From contig JAJEKV010000838.1 of NCBI GenBank assembly GCA_021234155.1, positions 16,914-80,913 on the forward strand: 64,000 nucleotides of DNA, read 5' to 3'. Within the stretch, counting starts at the first letter, position 1; the number at the start of each line of letters is the position of its first letter. The notes under the pieces were generated by a model. That model saw only the letters and a program-made list of their open reading frames with translations. It was not told where the DNA came from and made no database searches. Source of the DNA: Isoetes taiwanensis (Eukaryota; Streptophyta; Lycopodiopsida; Isoetales; Isoetaceae). Both the position numbers and the translations under genes were made by a program. Below are positions 10,692 through 22,942 of the stretch, one piece after another.

Positions 10692-11972
10692 ATGGATTCG
10701 AATGTGGTTCCTTTGTCCATAGGCCATGCTTACCGCCTGTTGCAGAAATGCACGGAATCCCAAGACCTGCATCTTGGAAGAAAAGTGCAAATTCTGATGC
10801 TTTCTAACGGTCTTGATTCTGTTGCTTTCCTCACCGATCATTTAATTCGTTTGTTTTCGACCTGTGGAAGCTTGGTTGAAGCAAACCATGCATTTGTAAA
10901 GATAGCAAATCCAAGTAATTATACATGGAATGCAGCTGTTGGGGCTCATGCTAAACTTGGGGATGATGAAAGGGCCACCGATTTGTATTGCAGAATGGAA
11001 CTGGAAGGCATAGGACCAAACAAATTTACCTTTTTAAATATGATGAAAGCATGCATCAATAGAGACAGTATAGAGCACTGCAGGTGCATTCACGAGAGAA
11101 TAGTTGAAGATGGGCTTCAATCTGAAATTGTTATAGGGAGCACCATTATAGATATGTATGGCAAGTGTGGAAGCCTGGATGAAGCACGCAAGTTCTTTGA
11201 CAATTTGATAAACCGTAACGTAGTTACTTGGAGTGCAATGATTGCAGGATATGTTCAACAAAGTGAAGGGTTAATGGCACTGGACTGCTTCGCATATATG
11301 CAAAATCAGGGGATAAAGCCTAACAAGGTTACATATCTGAGTATTTTGAAAGCCTGTGGAAGTACAGGCCTTATAGAACATGGCAAATATATTCATAAGC
11401 AAATCATCAAGGAAGATATTCAATTTGACATGGCTCTAGGGAATACAATTGTTGATATGTATGCCAAATGTGGGAACTTAGATGATGCATATGCAGCCTT
11501 TAGAGCACTATATAATAGAGATGTGGTAACATGGACTGCATTAATTGATGGATATGCGCAGCATGGCAAGGACTGTTTTGCTTTGGGGTGTTTTGACAAT
11601 ATGCAAAGGGAGGGTATACAGCCAGATACAACCATCTTTATTAGTGTACTCAATGCATGCAGCAACACAGGTTTAGTACATGAAGGTCATCACTATTTTC
11701 AATCTATGTGTAACTGGTATGGATTATTTCCAGATCTACAGCATTATAATTGCATGATTGACCTTTTGGCACGAGCAGGATGCTTCAATGAGGCCCATGA
11801 ATTGCTCCAAGTTACTGTGCAGCCTAATCCTGTTGGCTGGAGAGAGCTTTTGAGTGCATGTAAAATCTATGAGAATTTAGAGCTTGGAAGAAGATGCTTT
11901 GATGAGATAGGTCGTTTGGATTCTTCATGTTCTTCATCTTATGTGCTTATGTCTGACATTTATAAAGTTTAA
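10692..11972 (+). CDS. PLS-class pentatricopeptide repeat protein, short E region
   Basis: 426 codons without an intron. PPR proteins bind organellar RNA and PLS-class members usually act in C-to-U editing; that role is known for the family and only inferred here. Motifs run L-S-P in order: a degenerate start at 12-45 (LLQKC, DLHLGRKVQ), S 46-76, P 77-111 (YTWNAAVGAHAKLG), L 112-147, S 148-177, P 178-212 (VTWSAMIAGYVQ), L 213-248, S 249-278, P 279-313 (VTWTALIDGYAQHG), L 314-349, S2 about 350-380, then an E1 start (PVGWRELLSACKIYENLELG). The frame stops at DIYKV, where family members normally continue into E2 and often DYW; no DYW (HSE or CxxC) appears downstream. No clear transit peptide is seen. 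Start: first ATG of the frame. It may be a functional truncated form or a recent C-terminal loss. Confidence 0.85.
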   Translation: MDSNVVPLSIGHAYRLLQKCTESQDLHLGRKVQILMLSNGLDSVAFLTDHLIRLFSTCGSLVEANHAFVKIANPSNYTWNAAVGAHAKLGDDERATDLYCRMELEGIGPNKFTFLNMMKACINRDSIEHCRCIHERIVEDGLQSEIVIGSTIIDMYGKCGSLDEARKFFDNLINRNVVTWSAMIAGYVQQSEGLMALDCFAYMQNQGIKPNKVTYLSILKACGSTGLIEHGKYIHKQIIKEDIQFDMALGNTIVDMYAKCGNLDDAYAAFRALYNRDVVTWTALIDGYAQHGKDCFALGCFDNMQREGIQPDTTIFISVLNACSNTGLVHEGHHYFQSMCNWYGLFPDLQHYNCMIDLLARAGCFNEAHELLQVTVQPNPVGWRELLSACKIYENLELGRRCFDEIGRLDSSCSSSYVLMSDIYKV

Positions 11973-13150
11973 CCTCCCTTAAGGACATCAAATGTGTTGT
12001 AGCATATCATTCTAGCTAACTTTCTATCTAACATGGTGTTCTAGCGGAATCATTGCGGGGAGCTTGTACATTAGGCATGTCAAATTCAAAATTTTGTGAG
12101 CTCACTGTTTAAATTTTGGGGTGTAACATTTCTGACTGCTCTTATTTTGTGTAGATTCATTATTCAAGTGATAATATTGAATTTTAGGGCAGCGTGAATG
12201 AGCGTTGGGGAACAAGACTCTGCTAAAAAAGGTTATATATAATCTTCCAATTTTTATGTTTGGTATTTGTGGGCCGTATCTCAGGCATGGTTTTGCCTAG
12301 ATTTCATGGCTGTATGTAGCCGAAACAGTATGTGGAGAGTATGCCTATGCTTGCTGGCGGGCGATGGGTTTGGTGGTTCTCAGGGAGATGGAGTTGGATT
12401 TCTGAGTGCATGGTTTGAAAATAGAAGGAGAATGCTCTGGAGATTGGATGGACAGGTCATGGAGGCATGCCGGTGTAGTCGGTTGTTGGGTGTATGCTTG
12501 GAGCGACTGGCCGGCACATCATGAGGATGCTGGCGAGTCTTGCCTCTGATTTTGTTGTCGGAGTAGTAATTGCAGGGGCTAAAAAGTGAAATTATGATTC
12601 TGAGAAGTAAAGCCTGGGTTATAGAGATGAATTGAAGTAAAGCCTGAGTTATACAGATGAATTGTTTGAGAGATGGCCTATCGAAGGATAGTGAGCCAAA
12701 GAACTCGGGTAAAGCTGAAGAATCCCAAGATGGGTTGCTTACAGGAAGAAAGGATAAAACTTTCACGTGAGCCTTTTGCCTGTTCGTTTCTGCCAGAACT
12801 CGCAGATGCCAGCTCTTCTGGGCTGCAAAAAACCACAGTGACAATGGTCAGATGGATTTGCTTCTTCCTCCAGTTTAATAGTGCCAAAACATAGCTCAAA
12901 TCACAAGCAATCCTGATTTAAACTTGGAGTAAAAAAACAGAGCTTCTAGTTCTGGGTTAAGACGACCAGATCGTTCTTCGAACTGGAGTAGCTGATATGA
13001 AGAGGAAAATAAGGTCTGGAAATAGCTGATTCGGCGGACAGCACAAACTGGGGCAAGTATGCATCTTGCTGATGCTGAAGCTGTAAATGTTAGTGTTGCA
13101 AATGTTAGTGCTGCTGCAATCAATAGGCCCAAGGTCAAAAGGTCAAAAGG
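11973..13150. other. 3' flank of PPR gene and gene-free stretch
   Basis: No continuation of the PPR frame is seen. A 30-bp tandem duplication occurs at 12604-12664 (AAGTAAAGCCTG.GTTAT twice). Short frames in both directions have no recognisable content. Confidence 0.45.
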
Positions 13151-13662
13151 TTGAGGATGCCAGCTAGTTTAAAAGGGAAGCTTTATGTTACATCCAACGA
13201 GGTAATTGAGGCAATATTAGAAGAACAAAGGAAGGCAGAGGAGGCAGCTAAAGTTAGACAGGAAAAAATGGAAGAGAAGAAGAGGATGCAAGAAGAAAGG
13301 AAAGTAGCACAAGAAAGAGAGAGGATGAGGAAAGAAGAGGCTAGAAAAGCAAGGGAAGAGAAAAGATGTTAAGAGAGATGGAAAAGAATAAGAAGAGGAA
13401 GTCTTTTTATCATATAAGCGAGATTCTTGTTTGGAGTAAGAGATGCAAAAGAAGTACAAATCTTAATTGCAGAAATGTTGGAGAGCATGAGCAGGTTAAG
13501 TCAAATGAGATTGTTGAACATGTAAAGGAGCAGAATGTTAATAATCAGGTTATTGTACAAGACAATATCTGTACCAGCCAATCCTTGGATTTATTTGTGA
13601 GTCTTCCTATAGACGATGGACCTGGAAATATTGACACTCTTGAGTGTCAAGTGGATTCTTAA
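13151..13662 (+). pseudogene. Charged coiled-coil fragment, possibly tail of a pogo-type transposase
   Basis: The first frame (13151-13372) reads KGKLYVTSNEVIEAILEEQ followed by a run of Lys/Glu/Arg heptads (KAEEAAKVRQEKMEEKKRMQ), a clear coiled coil. A +1 frame (13366-13662) continues with MEKNKKRKSFYHISEILVW. A short hydrophobic 'TS.EV' block followed by a K/E-rich tail resembles, from memory, the C-terminus of pogo/Tigger-like transposases. The frame change suggests decay. A plain charged low-complexity protein is the alternative. Confidence 0.35.
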
Positions 13663-13929
13663 ACCTCTGAGAACAGGACCAAAAGTTTAGATGATGTATA
13701 TAGAGCTGAAGCACTTGCACATCTGAAACATTTGAATTTGAATATGATTTAACTTTGTAAATCCATTTGTTCTATGCATTCTAAGTCAAAGGAATTCAAT
13801 GTATTTTATGCTGCATTCAATGTATTTAATTGTATTTCTCTAGTAAACTAAAATTTAGGTACTCTTTATTTATTTAAGTTAATTAACTATTTTTAAAATT
13901 TCACAGTGACAAATCTATTCTGTTTTGCA

Positions 13930-13996
13930 GGCCAGCACCTTAGGCTAGTTGACCTTCAAAAGAAGGTTAACTAGAGGTTCAAATCCTTCAATGTTG
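13930..13996 (+). tRNA. tRNA-like remnant or SINE head
   Basis: TAGGCTAGTTG (13942) fits the pol III A-box with one mismatch, and GGTTCAAATCC (near 13975) is a perfect B-box. Between them ACCTT / AGGTT can pair as a 5-bp anticodon-like stem around a 7-nt loop, but the loop lacks U33 and the T stem pairs poorly. Not a functional tRNA; a tRNA pseudogene or SINE head is likelier. Confidence 0.35.
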
Positions 13997-14699
13997 AATT
14001 AGATTAATTGTAGTCTGAATGTGTCTATTACTTGTAAAGTGTTGTTAAAATTTTGGCATCACTTCTATGGTAATATACTGCTCCAAATAGTTGAATTGTA
14101 AGAACAATTGTTATCTACTTGGTTCACTAATGTAGGTAATTCAGCGCACCAAATAGAAACTAGGATGTCACCATCTGCAGGTAAGGTGTGCACCAGTAGA
14201 AGATCTTCGGCGCACCAAATATAGGTAAGAAGTGCACCATGAGGGAGAATGCCTGTGCCATGCTAAAATGCTCCATGTGGCGACAATCATCACCATGATG
14301 GTAGTAAGATCCCCTCTAGTTAACGCTTTTGCAGCGATACTTCTACTGAATTTTTTGGCCCAAAGGCTTCATGTTCTGATGCATTACATAATAGAGCATA
14401 TTTTAGAATTGAAATTTAAGTGTTTGATCGTTTTCATTAATCTGGAGGATCAAATTTCTGTTAGGTGCACCAATAAAGGGGACCCTACCTTATCCACAGT
14501 TCTATGGGTTTACCAATCAAAAAATATGGTGGTCACCGCCTTCTGCCATGGACAATGCTGCTTCTAGTTTGATGGTCCAAACAAAAAATTCGCATCCCTC
14601 CGTTATCTCCCAGAAGCCATCTTCAGTTTTCTGGCATAAATGGCATGAATGTATGATTTTTTGAGCCTTTAAATTGGGTCGTTGCCTGCCCACTGCCAT

Positions 14700-14935
14700 A
14701 GCCAAGCTTGGAGGTCGATATGCAGAAGAAATAGGCAACGAAAATTGTAGATCTAAGGTGGGCCTTCTGTTAATTGGGGTCTTGAGATGAATCCGACCGC
14801 ATCTTTCTTTCATATTGATCATGAAGACATTGCTTAAAAGTAAGTATGATTCTGGTTCCAATGCATCGGCCACAGGGGACTTAATCCTTGGAGGTGATGG
14901 TTTTTCGAAGAAAGAACTGTGTGACTTTGTATGAA
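14700..14935 (+). pseudogene. OEP24-like 5' fragment (copy 1)
   Basis: ATG at 14821 opens MKTLLKSKYDSGSNA, then GDLILGGDGFSKK before the frame ends. This matches the start of the better copy at 45662 and the N-terminus of the OEP24 plastid outer-envelope pore family (MKASLK.KYD, then a GD.KL strand). The ~100 bp upstream of the ATG is also shared with the 45-kb copy, so a 5' flank and first exon were duplicated together. The C-terminal beta-strands are missing. Confidence 0.5.
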
Positions 14936-15309
14936 AAGGGAAAAAATTGGCTCTGTAAATTGTTTCCCTAGCTCCCACTTAAAAGGACAGGACATTGAAG
15001 AACAGGACATTGTTAATAATACAGTTCATAGAGAAAAAGCTTCGTTTTTTAAACAGGACAGGTCATTCGGGGGACAGAAGCAGAGGCCAACGCTTCTATG
15101 ATTACGAACATTTTTTAGAATCCTTGCATTATACTGGCCTTTCTTGCTTGCTGCACTCATTCTCCCTACCGGAGCTTCTGGCTTGAATGTTATGCCACTT
15201 TAGTGACTGTCGCCATTGCCAGATTCTGCTTTTCAGGAGAGAGCTGAGGTTAGAATGTGAAAATGCAGCTTCGATGCTCATTGAAACAATTTTTAAATTC
15301 CATGGACAT

Positions 15310-15410
15310 ACTTGCATTTCGCCATGTGGACAATGTCCAAATGTGTATAAATTAGTGGAACGGTGCTATTCTTTTCATTTGTTTGATTCTACTAATTCTG
15401 CTTTCTGATG
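15310..15410 (+). repeat. CGQCPNVYKL-coding repeat, copy 1
   Basis: About 80 bp, translating to CGQCPNVYKLVERCYSFH, recurs at 21765-21850 as CGQCPNVYKLLARCSSFH. Several differences are silent or conservative, so the block was probably protein-coding. Family unknown; the Cys spacing is suggestive of metal binding only. Confidence 0.5.
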
Positions 15411-15769
15411 GTCGAGACTGCCTTTTGAATTGTGCAACTGAGGCACCTACATTCATTGTGTCATTGGTGGATTTTGGATATTAAAATCAAATTTTGGATC
15501 GCAAGGCCAGCAAAGAAAAAAATTGTAGTGGCGAAGAAAAACCAGTAAAGAATGTGCAACTCTGTACAAATTCTGTAACTATAACAGAATAATATTGAGT
15601 GCTTCCTGTGTCTGTTCTTTGTATCTCAACTAAATGTTTTGTCTGGAACTGCTTCATAAAAGACAAAAATTCCTTTCTATTTCTTTCGAAATACAAATTC
15701 GCGAACAACAAAAAGTACCGCATGGCAGGCTGCTAGAAGAACGATGGCCTGAGGACTTTCACAATGAAA

Positions 15770-16230
15770 AAGGTGCTCCAATACCCTATAAAATACCCCG
15801 CAAAAATGCCTATATAAATCCCCCTTTTTCTGCCGAAGAGAAGGGGGATAAAATATTTTTAGAATCGGCACATTTGGCCCCTAATCCTTTTTCCCTCATT
15901 TTATATGATAATACTCAATTATCTTTGGTGTCGCGAATCCCCAATCAAAGAATGTGAATTCATACCCTGTTATAATTCGTAAAATAATACCCTATTCAGA
16001 TAATACCTTATTTCAGATCATAGCCTATTATCATTTGCAAAATAATACCCCACTTCAAATAATACCCCATTCCAAATAATTCCCTGTTTCAAATAATACC
16101 CCATTCCAAATAATTCCCTGTTACAAATGATACCCCATTCCAAATAACATACCCTCTTTCAAATACATACCCTGTTATCATTCATAAGAAAATACCCTGT
16201 TATCATTTGTAAGTTAATACCCATTTCAAA
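15770..16230 (+). repeat. Degenerate AATACCCC / CCCTGTT tandem repeat
   Basis: Units of about 18-20 bp (AATAATACCCCATTCC, AATAATTCCCTGTTTC) repeat with decay. A related array lies at 21095-21545. Confidence 0.7.
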
Positions 16231-19200
16231 ATAAGTTGATAAGTAACAACTTGGGCAGAGTTAATCAGTAACAAATTGATAAAAAAATTTATTATTTCAA
16301 AAACAACAACGGTAACAAACTAATCAAATTTCAAGAAACAAATCGATACACAAAATTACATTTTGACCAAAATTTGTCTCTAGCGTTTCCTAGCAGGTTA
16401 CCCCAGAATTCTTGCTCAATAAGTACTCTACCGCTAAGTCTAACTTCTCTGCTTGTGTAGTTCTCCTCCTCCTCTTCCTCTGAAATAAACAAATAAAAGC
16501 AAGTCATTCCACTTGAATCAAGAATAAGTGGAAACTTAAAGATAAAATAAGTGACCCTTGGTGCGACATCCGTTGCAACCAATACTTTGGAGTAAAAAAT
16601 CAAAGCAAATCTGCAAAATTGTGGACAAAAAATCAAGATAAACATGTAAAATTGCACGCATATAAGGAGGGAATTGGGCGAGATAGATATGCTGTGGGCA
16701 AGTGGGAGGTACCAAGAGAGTAACCCTGAGATGAAGAGTTGGGGCCTGATTGTATTGTCTGCTGGGTTGCTGCCACTTGCCTCCTAGCATTATTCCTACA
16801 ACGGCATTATATTTAGGAGGTAATATTGCTAAGCAAAGCAAAGTCACATAAGATAACAAAGCAAACAATTTCTTTTGAAATACAATAGTGACATGGTAAT
16901 CTGCATCCATCATGGGGAAACCATTATACCGCATTAGCCCCTTTCTTTAGCATTTGCATAACATCTTTCAGATCAATTTATTCAAATACAACAATAATAG
17001 ATTTAAGCTAATATTGTTGCCCCTGTTTCCATTCTATTAGTGACACATTAGAGCATTCGCATGGAGATTTTTTGAGGTCGGGAATGAAAATGGAACAAGA
17101 AACTATATCAAATCATCATCCAATCATACACGATTAAAAGAGCACGCTAGTTCTAAACTCCATGCTTCCACTATGATTTTTCTTCGGATCCTTTCACCAT
17201 TGAGCAGCCGTTTCTTATCTTCCCATGGATCCATGTTTGGTTTTGCTAGACCACATAGATGATCCATAAGCATTCGGTTATGCACCAATCCGAATATAAC
17301 TTCGACCATGAAGAGCCACCGTTCTATTTTGCACTGTTATATGCAAATATTAATTTATAAATCATGGGAATCTTTGTCTTGTAGCGAGCTAGACCATTTT
17401 TACCCAAGCCGATCCCTTGATAGAACCCTAAATTTGCCTTAGATTCAAGACAAGTATCTTGTCTTCGACACCACTTGCCACATGACCGTTTAAGGTTAAA
17501 ACATTTGGTACTCGCCATAGCCTCTTGCAACTTGGTCTACATGTCTTGAATACTTCGACTTGCCGGAGTAAGCATCAGAGGGAAACCTACACAATCAAAC
17601 CCTAAAGTAGTTGCTCGTTGGCTGTATGTCGAGCATATAAAATCTGATTGATCAACATTCGGGCTGAAAGCACCTATGAAGAACAGCGACATATATCACA
17701 ATACATCCAATCCCTATGTTAAGGATGGGCGATACTCATAGGAACCACACGAACCCACCTTCTTAGCTGCTTCACCCGATTTCAGTACCGCTGCGGTGAC
17801 ACATATGTCTTCGTTTACATCCACAAATGAACCTTGCCTTTCATTTCAAGTCTCAATTAATGTGGAAGCCAATTCAACTCCACAATACCCGAACCCCAAA
17901 GCGACTACATCCAAAGATCTTCTCGATGTGCAAAAATATCCCATTCCAAATGTTTAATTTGTTTATCCACTTCCTAACGAGAAACAAACCATATCATTCC
18001 CTTTTTTTTCCAACCTTTTCAATAACAATCAAATGTATGCTAGCCGAAGGCATAAAATTGGTATTTGCGGAACATTAAGAGACCTTTAGTAAAATACATA
18101 GATTAACGAGCATTCTCCGATTGTCGAGAATGGCAAAGCATGCTCCAAGGCACGAGAAGCGATGTCAAGCTTGCTTTGAGAACCTAGTGCAAGGACAAGC
18201 GACATCTCCATCGATCAATCATATGTGAAGCCTCGGTCAAATTTTCTTGGTTTAAGAAAACACAATGCTTAATGTTAATATGAAAAATTACCAAGGTTCA
18301 CGAATAAGTTCCACTTATTTTTAATCACCATGTACCTCATGCTAATTGAAAGCATGCAATAATCATGTGGTGTATAACACAACGATAAACTCACCGGTCA
18401 TATTGAACTCTAATTCCGGACTCTAAAAGTACTTCTCCAAAGCATCATCACACGCTATTGATGTTACCTTTTTTGGAGATATTGCTCCTTTGTGTCTCTC
18501 GTGAAATATATGCTTGTGTCTTTTAGCAACTCAGGAAAATGGTGGAGCTATCTCCCAAGGATCCACTTACGCAAATCATTCTCATTCAATTACTAAACAT
18601 GAGTAAGCCTAGTAAAAATATGTACTTTTTTATGGCATTTATCCGGAAACACTTGGGTACATAGCAAACAAGCCTACTTATTTGCACAAAAACCAGCTTG
18701 TCCTAAAAATGAAAATTACGTTGTGTTTACAGGTTTGAATATAGTTCACCTTTAGACAAGATTTCATAAAGTAATGGTTTGAAGATAAAACGATCAGATT
18801 GGTCAACAAGCAAAATCTGAAAAAAAAAAAAAAACAACATATTTGCCGGGTAAGAAATAGGTTGCACAATCGAACATACAAGTTTACAACCGGAGAAACA
18901 AATTGGTGTTTCAACAGCACTGTGGCTTCTTGCTGAAGGCCAAACTAAAGATTCAAGTCGAAGAAGCGTTATATAATCCACCAAAGCCACCTCCTAGAAT
19001 GCAAACCTTTGGTCTCTCGAGACAGAAAGAGCCATCATTAGTTTGAACATACATCACAAAAACACGTTATATCAATTTAGGAAAGTTTGTCCAATTATAT
19101 GCAAGAATTATCTTGCTTACATTATGCCATGTGATTTCCAGCCTTACGTAGTGCGAAGAAACTTTATTATCAATTATAGAAAACTTAGGAGTCTTTCCTT

Positions 19201-21090
19201 TCAAGTAAATTGGTCAACAATTACATAACAATGAAACATAAGTTAAGGAAACATGCATATCTCCTTCCTGTCAATGTCGAGTTGCCGCTTCATAGGTATC
19301 GACCAACAAGACTATTCGATCGCTACTGGCAGCCGGACCACTTGTATAAGTTGGCTATATCATCTTCCACGGCAATGAGTTCTCCGATATTCGGAACCAT
19401 TTGAAAACTCCTCACTCGAGGTCCTTACCAAGAACCTGTTCCATCCGAATACTTCTCTTGCATTAGAAAGAATACCACTTTCCCAAGTCTTTGTTGTGTA
19501 GAGTAATTCGATCCAGCGTTAAGAATAAACCTGCTGATGCTACATTACAACCTAGGGATTTCAAAACATCAGCTATGATCAAAATTATGAGACGATGTCG
19601 GCGGAAAAGGATCAACAAACAACGGATTACTCTACCTAAGAAGGAAGCTCATCGCCACTTTCACGGGTTGTGGGGTAGCCCACAATGCCCTAACGGTTGA
19701 TTGATAATGCATTCAAATAAAGTCTATTTTATGGAAAATTTTAAAAATGCCCTTATATTTTTCGTGTATTTGCCAAAATGCCCTTGTATTTCTTATATTT
19801 ATCAAAATGCCCTATTTTTTCATACGCTTCATGAATTTTGGAGACCGATTACGGGTCCGATAGATGGATTTTGGGTCTCGACCTCCTGTGACATAAAGTT
19901 TTGATGAGGTCTTGAATTAGAGGAACTCCATAATGCAGTAGATAAGGGGCTGCATACATGGGTGGAACCATACTAAAAAATACGGTGGACAATAAAAAAT
20001 GGGTAATGCCCCTAACTTTGCTAGCAGGCGGGGAGTTCCGTAAATGGGAACTTCGTGCGAATGTAGTTCCCGATAGCACCTATATTGGGAGACGTTGGAA
20101 GTTCCCAAAACTCTTGACCCTTGGGAGCGGAGTTGAGAATGGGAACCAAGTTCTGTGAGCTATGCCCCACGGCCGACTAGGCAAAACCACAACACTTCCA
20201 AACATGTGAATAACCTAAACCTTCAAATCAAACCTTCAACATAAGCACTCCTTCCCATTCGGCAACCACGATGTGCATGCAAGCTTTTGAACTTGAGCGA
20301 CAATCTATGCGGGCACGCCAAAATCACCAAGGAAGTGGCTTTTAAATATTTTGAATGTAACATCATAGCTACACCTTATTTGCCCATTTTCCTGAACTTT
20401 GGCATTTATTCATACAAGACGTGAGAGGCATGATTACAACATCAGTGAAGTTTAATCCTACATCAATGTGCTACATCTACTAACTAGTAGCGGACTTAAC
20501 TAGTCTCAGAACTATATAGCAGCCCCTATTAAACACACAAGGAGAGGCCAAAGTTACCAACACTTCTAGCAGCGTCAAGTTGTACCGGGCACTATATGCC
20601 CAGCGCACCTATCACGGAAGCAAAGCACAACCTAACCATAAAGCATAAGGGACCTAATGCGCACGTGCTAGTAATTAAAAAACATCCACAAACTAAGCAT
20701 ACAAATGCCCCATACGTGATGTTGTAAATAACAAGTCACATAAAGACAAAGCTTGGTGGAGCCATTAAGCGGGAATGCTAATATATGAAGCGGGCGATTG
20801 TAGCAAAGACAAGAAGATGGGATTGTGAAAGCACATAAAGAGGCAATGGCAAAAGCGGAGCGTTAAAATATCCGAAGGTAGAAGCAACAAGTGTATCTAC
20901 ATCTTTGTGTTCTAGCCTTTGCATGCTTCGGGGGTAGACCAAAGATAATGATCTATTTTGGCAAAGCCATCAATGATTCTTTCTCTACCATGCAAACCAT
21001 CGAGGCGACCGCCAGCGATCTTTAACTAACACAAACACAATATACTTCAAAAATACTACAAAAATTCAACGAGTCTTTGCCTTTAAATTT
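16230..21090. other. Long stretch without recognisable genes
   Basis: Open frames on both strands are below about 130 codons and show no motif I know. A TTTTTTTC-rich tract at 18818-18833 and AAAATGCCCTT-type short repeats at 19745-19815 are the only structured sequences seen. Probably old degraded transposons. Confidence 0.4.
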
Positions 21091-21094
21091 ACTT

Positions 21095-21545
21095 TTAATT
21101 GAAAATACCCTTGAAACTACCCTTTGCTTGAAAAATACACGGTAATTATTACAATTCTCTGTTTTCTTGTAATTTCCCTTCCTCCAGGATCCCCTTTTAT
21201 TTTAAGGTACCCCAATCCATTCATAAATTCTTGAAAATACCCCAATCCATTCGCAAATTCCCTTTTGAACCGGTCCCCTTTTCTTGAAAATACCTCAATA
21301 CATTCGCAAATTCCCTTTTGACCAATTCCCTTTCTTGAAAATACCCTGATGTGCATTTGCAATCTCCTATTTCTACTAATTCCCCCTATTAGGATATACC
21401 CTTTTGTTCAAGAATCTCCCGTTTCTACTAATCTCCCCTTGTACGATATACACCTTTTGTTCAAGAATTCCCCGTTGCATGAAAATACCCCATACTATAT
21501 TACCCTTTTTTCTTCAAGATTCCCCATTGCAAAGGGAAATAACCC
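21095..21545 (+). repeat. Tandem repeat TTGAAAATACCCCAATCCATTC
   Basis: At least seven decayed units of about 55-65 bp share TTGAAAATACC, CAATCCATTCGCAAATTCCC and TTTGTTCAAGAAT phrases. Related to the array at 15770-16230. The minus-strand frame across it is repetitive for this reason. Confidence 0.7.
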
Positions 21546-21764
21546 ATTGCTCTCAAGTCCCCAGTTCTCTAAGGGGGATTTTTCAGGGGAATCTGAGCAT
21601 CTTTTTGTTGTGTTTTATGCCTATGGAAAAAATTCGAGATGACATGAACCCTGATCCTAGCTGGAATGATTTTAACAACGCAGACCACGATTCTATCCAT
21701 TGGGCCAAATTTTTCCTGTTTAGTCCAAAAACACATTCGACCCATCCCTTCTGTGATGTGGGTT

Positions 21765-21850
21765 CCCTATTGCGATGTGGACAGTGCCCAAATGTGTACA
21801 AATTGTTGGCACGATGCTCTTCTTTTCATTCCTTTGACCAAATTCACTGC
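21765..21850 (+). repeat. CGQCPNVYKL-coding repeat, copy 2
   Basis: Second copy of the block at 15310-15410. Here the surrounding plus-strand frame (about 21640-21955) is longer and reads DVGSLLRCGQCPNVYKL, then HSFDQIHCP. Unassigned. Confidence 0.5.
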
Positions 21851-21959
21851 CCAACTGTATGGTGCAAACGGAAAATGCTTTACTCATTCAATAAATTTAG
21901 AATAGCTACATTAGGCTTTAACCTGACTGTTAGAGAAAAAACTTGCTGGCATTAGAATC

Positions 21960-22940
21960 AAACATCACCCCCATTTTGAATTTGTGGTCTTGAGACATAG
22001 CTCAAACCTTCACCCTCAAATTTCTGGTCCACTTTGCCTCAATTTTTTGGTTAATTTCGATTTTCCCTGCTTCAAGATATCTAAAATTCTTGGCCTCATA
22101 AGGTAAAATCATGTCTAAATGCGGTATTAAACATGGAAATCCCACCATATGAATCCAGATTTTAAATTGTAAACATCCACTTAGTTCTCTATTGGGACTT
22201 GCTGTTGTAGCCATCCTATGCATATCAATGGTACAATTAATACTAGTAGAACATCTACGCCTAATAGAATAATTTCTATCAAGAAAACAATTTCTAGATT
22301 CCATGGATCCACTCCCTAACTTTATTGATTTAATCCTCATTTTGCGCTACTATAGAGTAGCCTTTTTCACGTGTATGCATGACAGAGGGCTCTATAAGCA
22401 GAAGTTTTTTAAACCATCATATTATTCCACATTTCAGATTCTTGGAGAAATCCACACACATGAATTTGCTTGAAAAAAAACACACTACTCAACATGCGAG
22501 TCAGGTGTGCCAGGCATAGACTAAACATTGTAGGCAATGAGCTAGTTTTATTTTACCCTCGACAATCCGTTAACAGAATTGAGAGATCTGAAGATCATAA
22601 TGCTGAAGAGCAATACACCCAAAAGCAAATCAGTAATGAAAAAGAGAGGTCGTCCAAGGCAAGCACAATTCATATCCATGCGAATTAAACTTCATTTCTT
22701 TACTTTAAATTCTTTATTTAACTAACGTCTATCAAGTTTGATTTTCAATAAATTACTCCCACTTATCAATGAGCGTCATACACAACAGGGACAATACCAA
22801 GCTCGAAAAAAATTGAAAAAAGCTACCATAAAAGCAAAAGGTCAACAAATCTCTATAGCTCCAGAACTTGCATCTTTCATATCCAAAGTACAAATTTGAA
22901 TCCTTTTCGATTCATTTCCCTTCGGAGATCGATGCACCCT
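21960..22940. other. Gene-free stretch
   Basis: AT-rich; no domain, RNA gene or repeat boundary recognised before unit A. Confidence 0.4.
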
Positions 22941-22942
22941 CT

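Noticed and set aside
12380-12899. Minus- and plus-strand frames downstream of the PPR gene
   Set aside because: Overlapping on both strands, no motif, no splice context.
15634-15957. 107-codon plus-strand frame (PFSAEEKGDKIF and others)
   Set aside because: No recognised family; runs into the AATACCC repeat array.
17100-19700. Possible Copia or Gypsy polyprotein remnants
   Set aside because: No RT, integrase or protease motif could be found in any frame.
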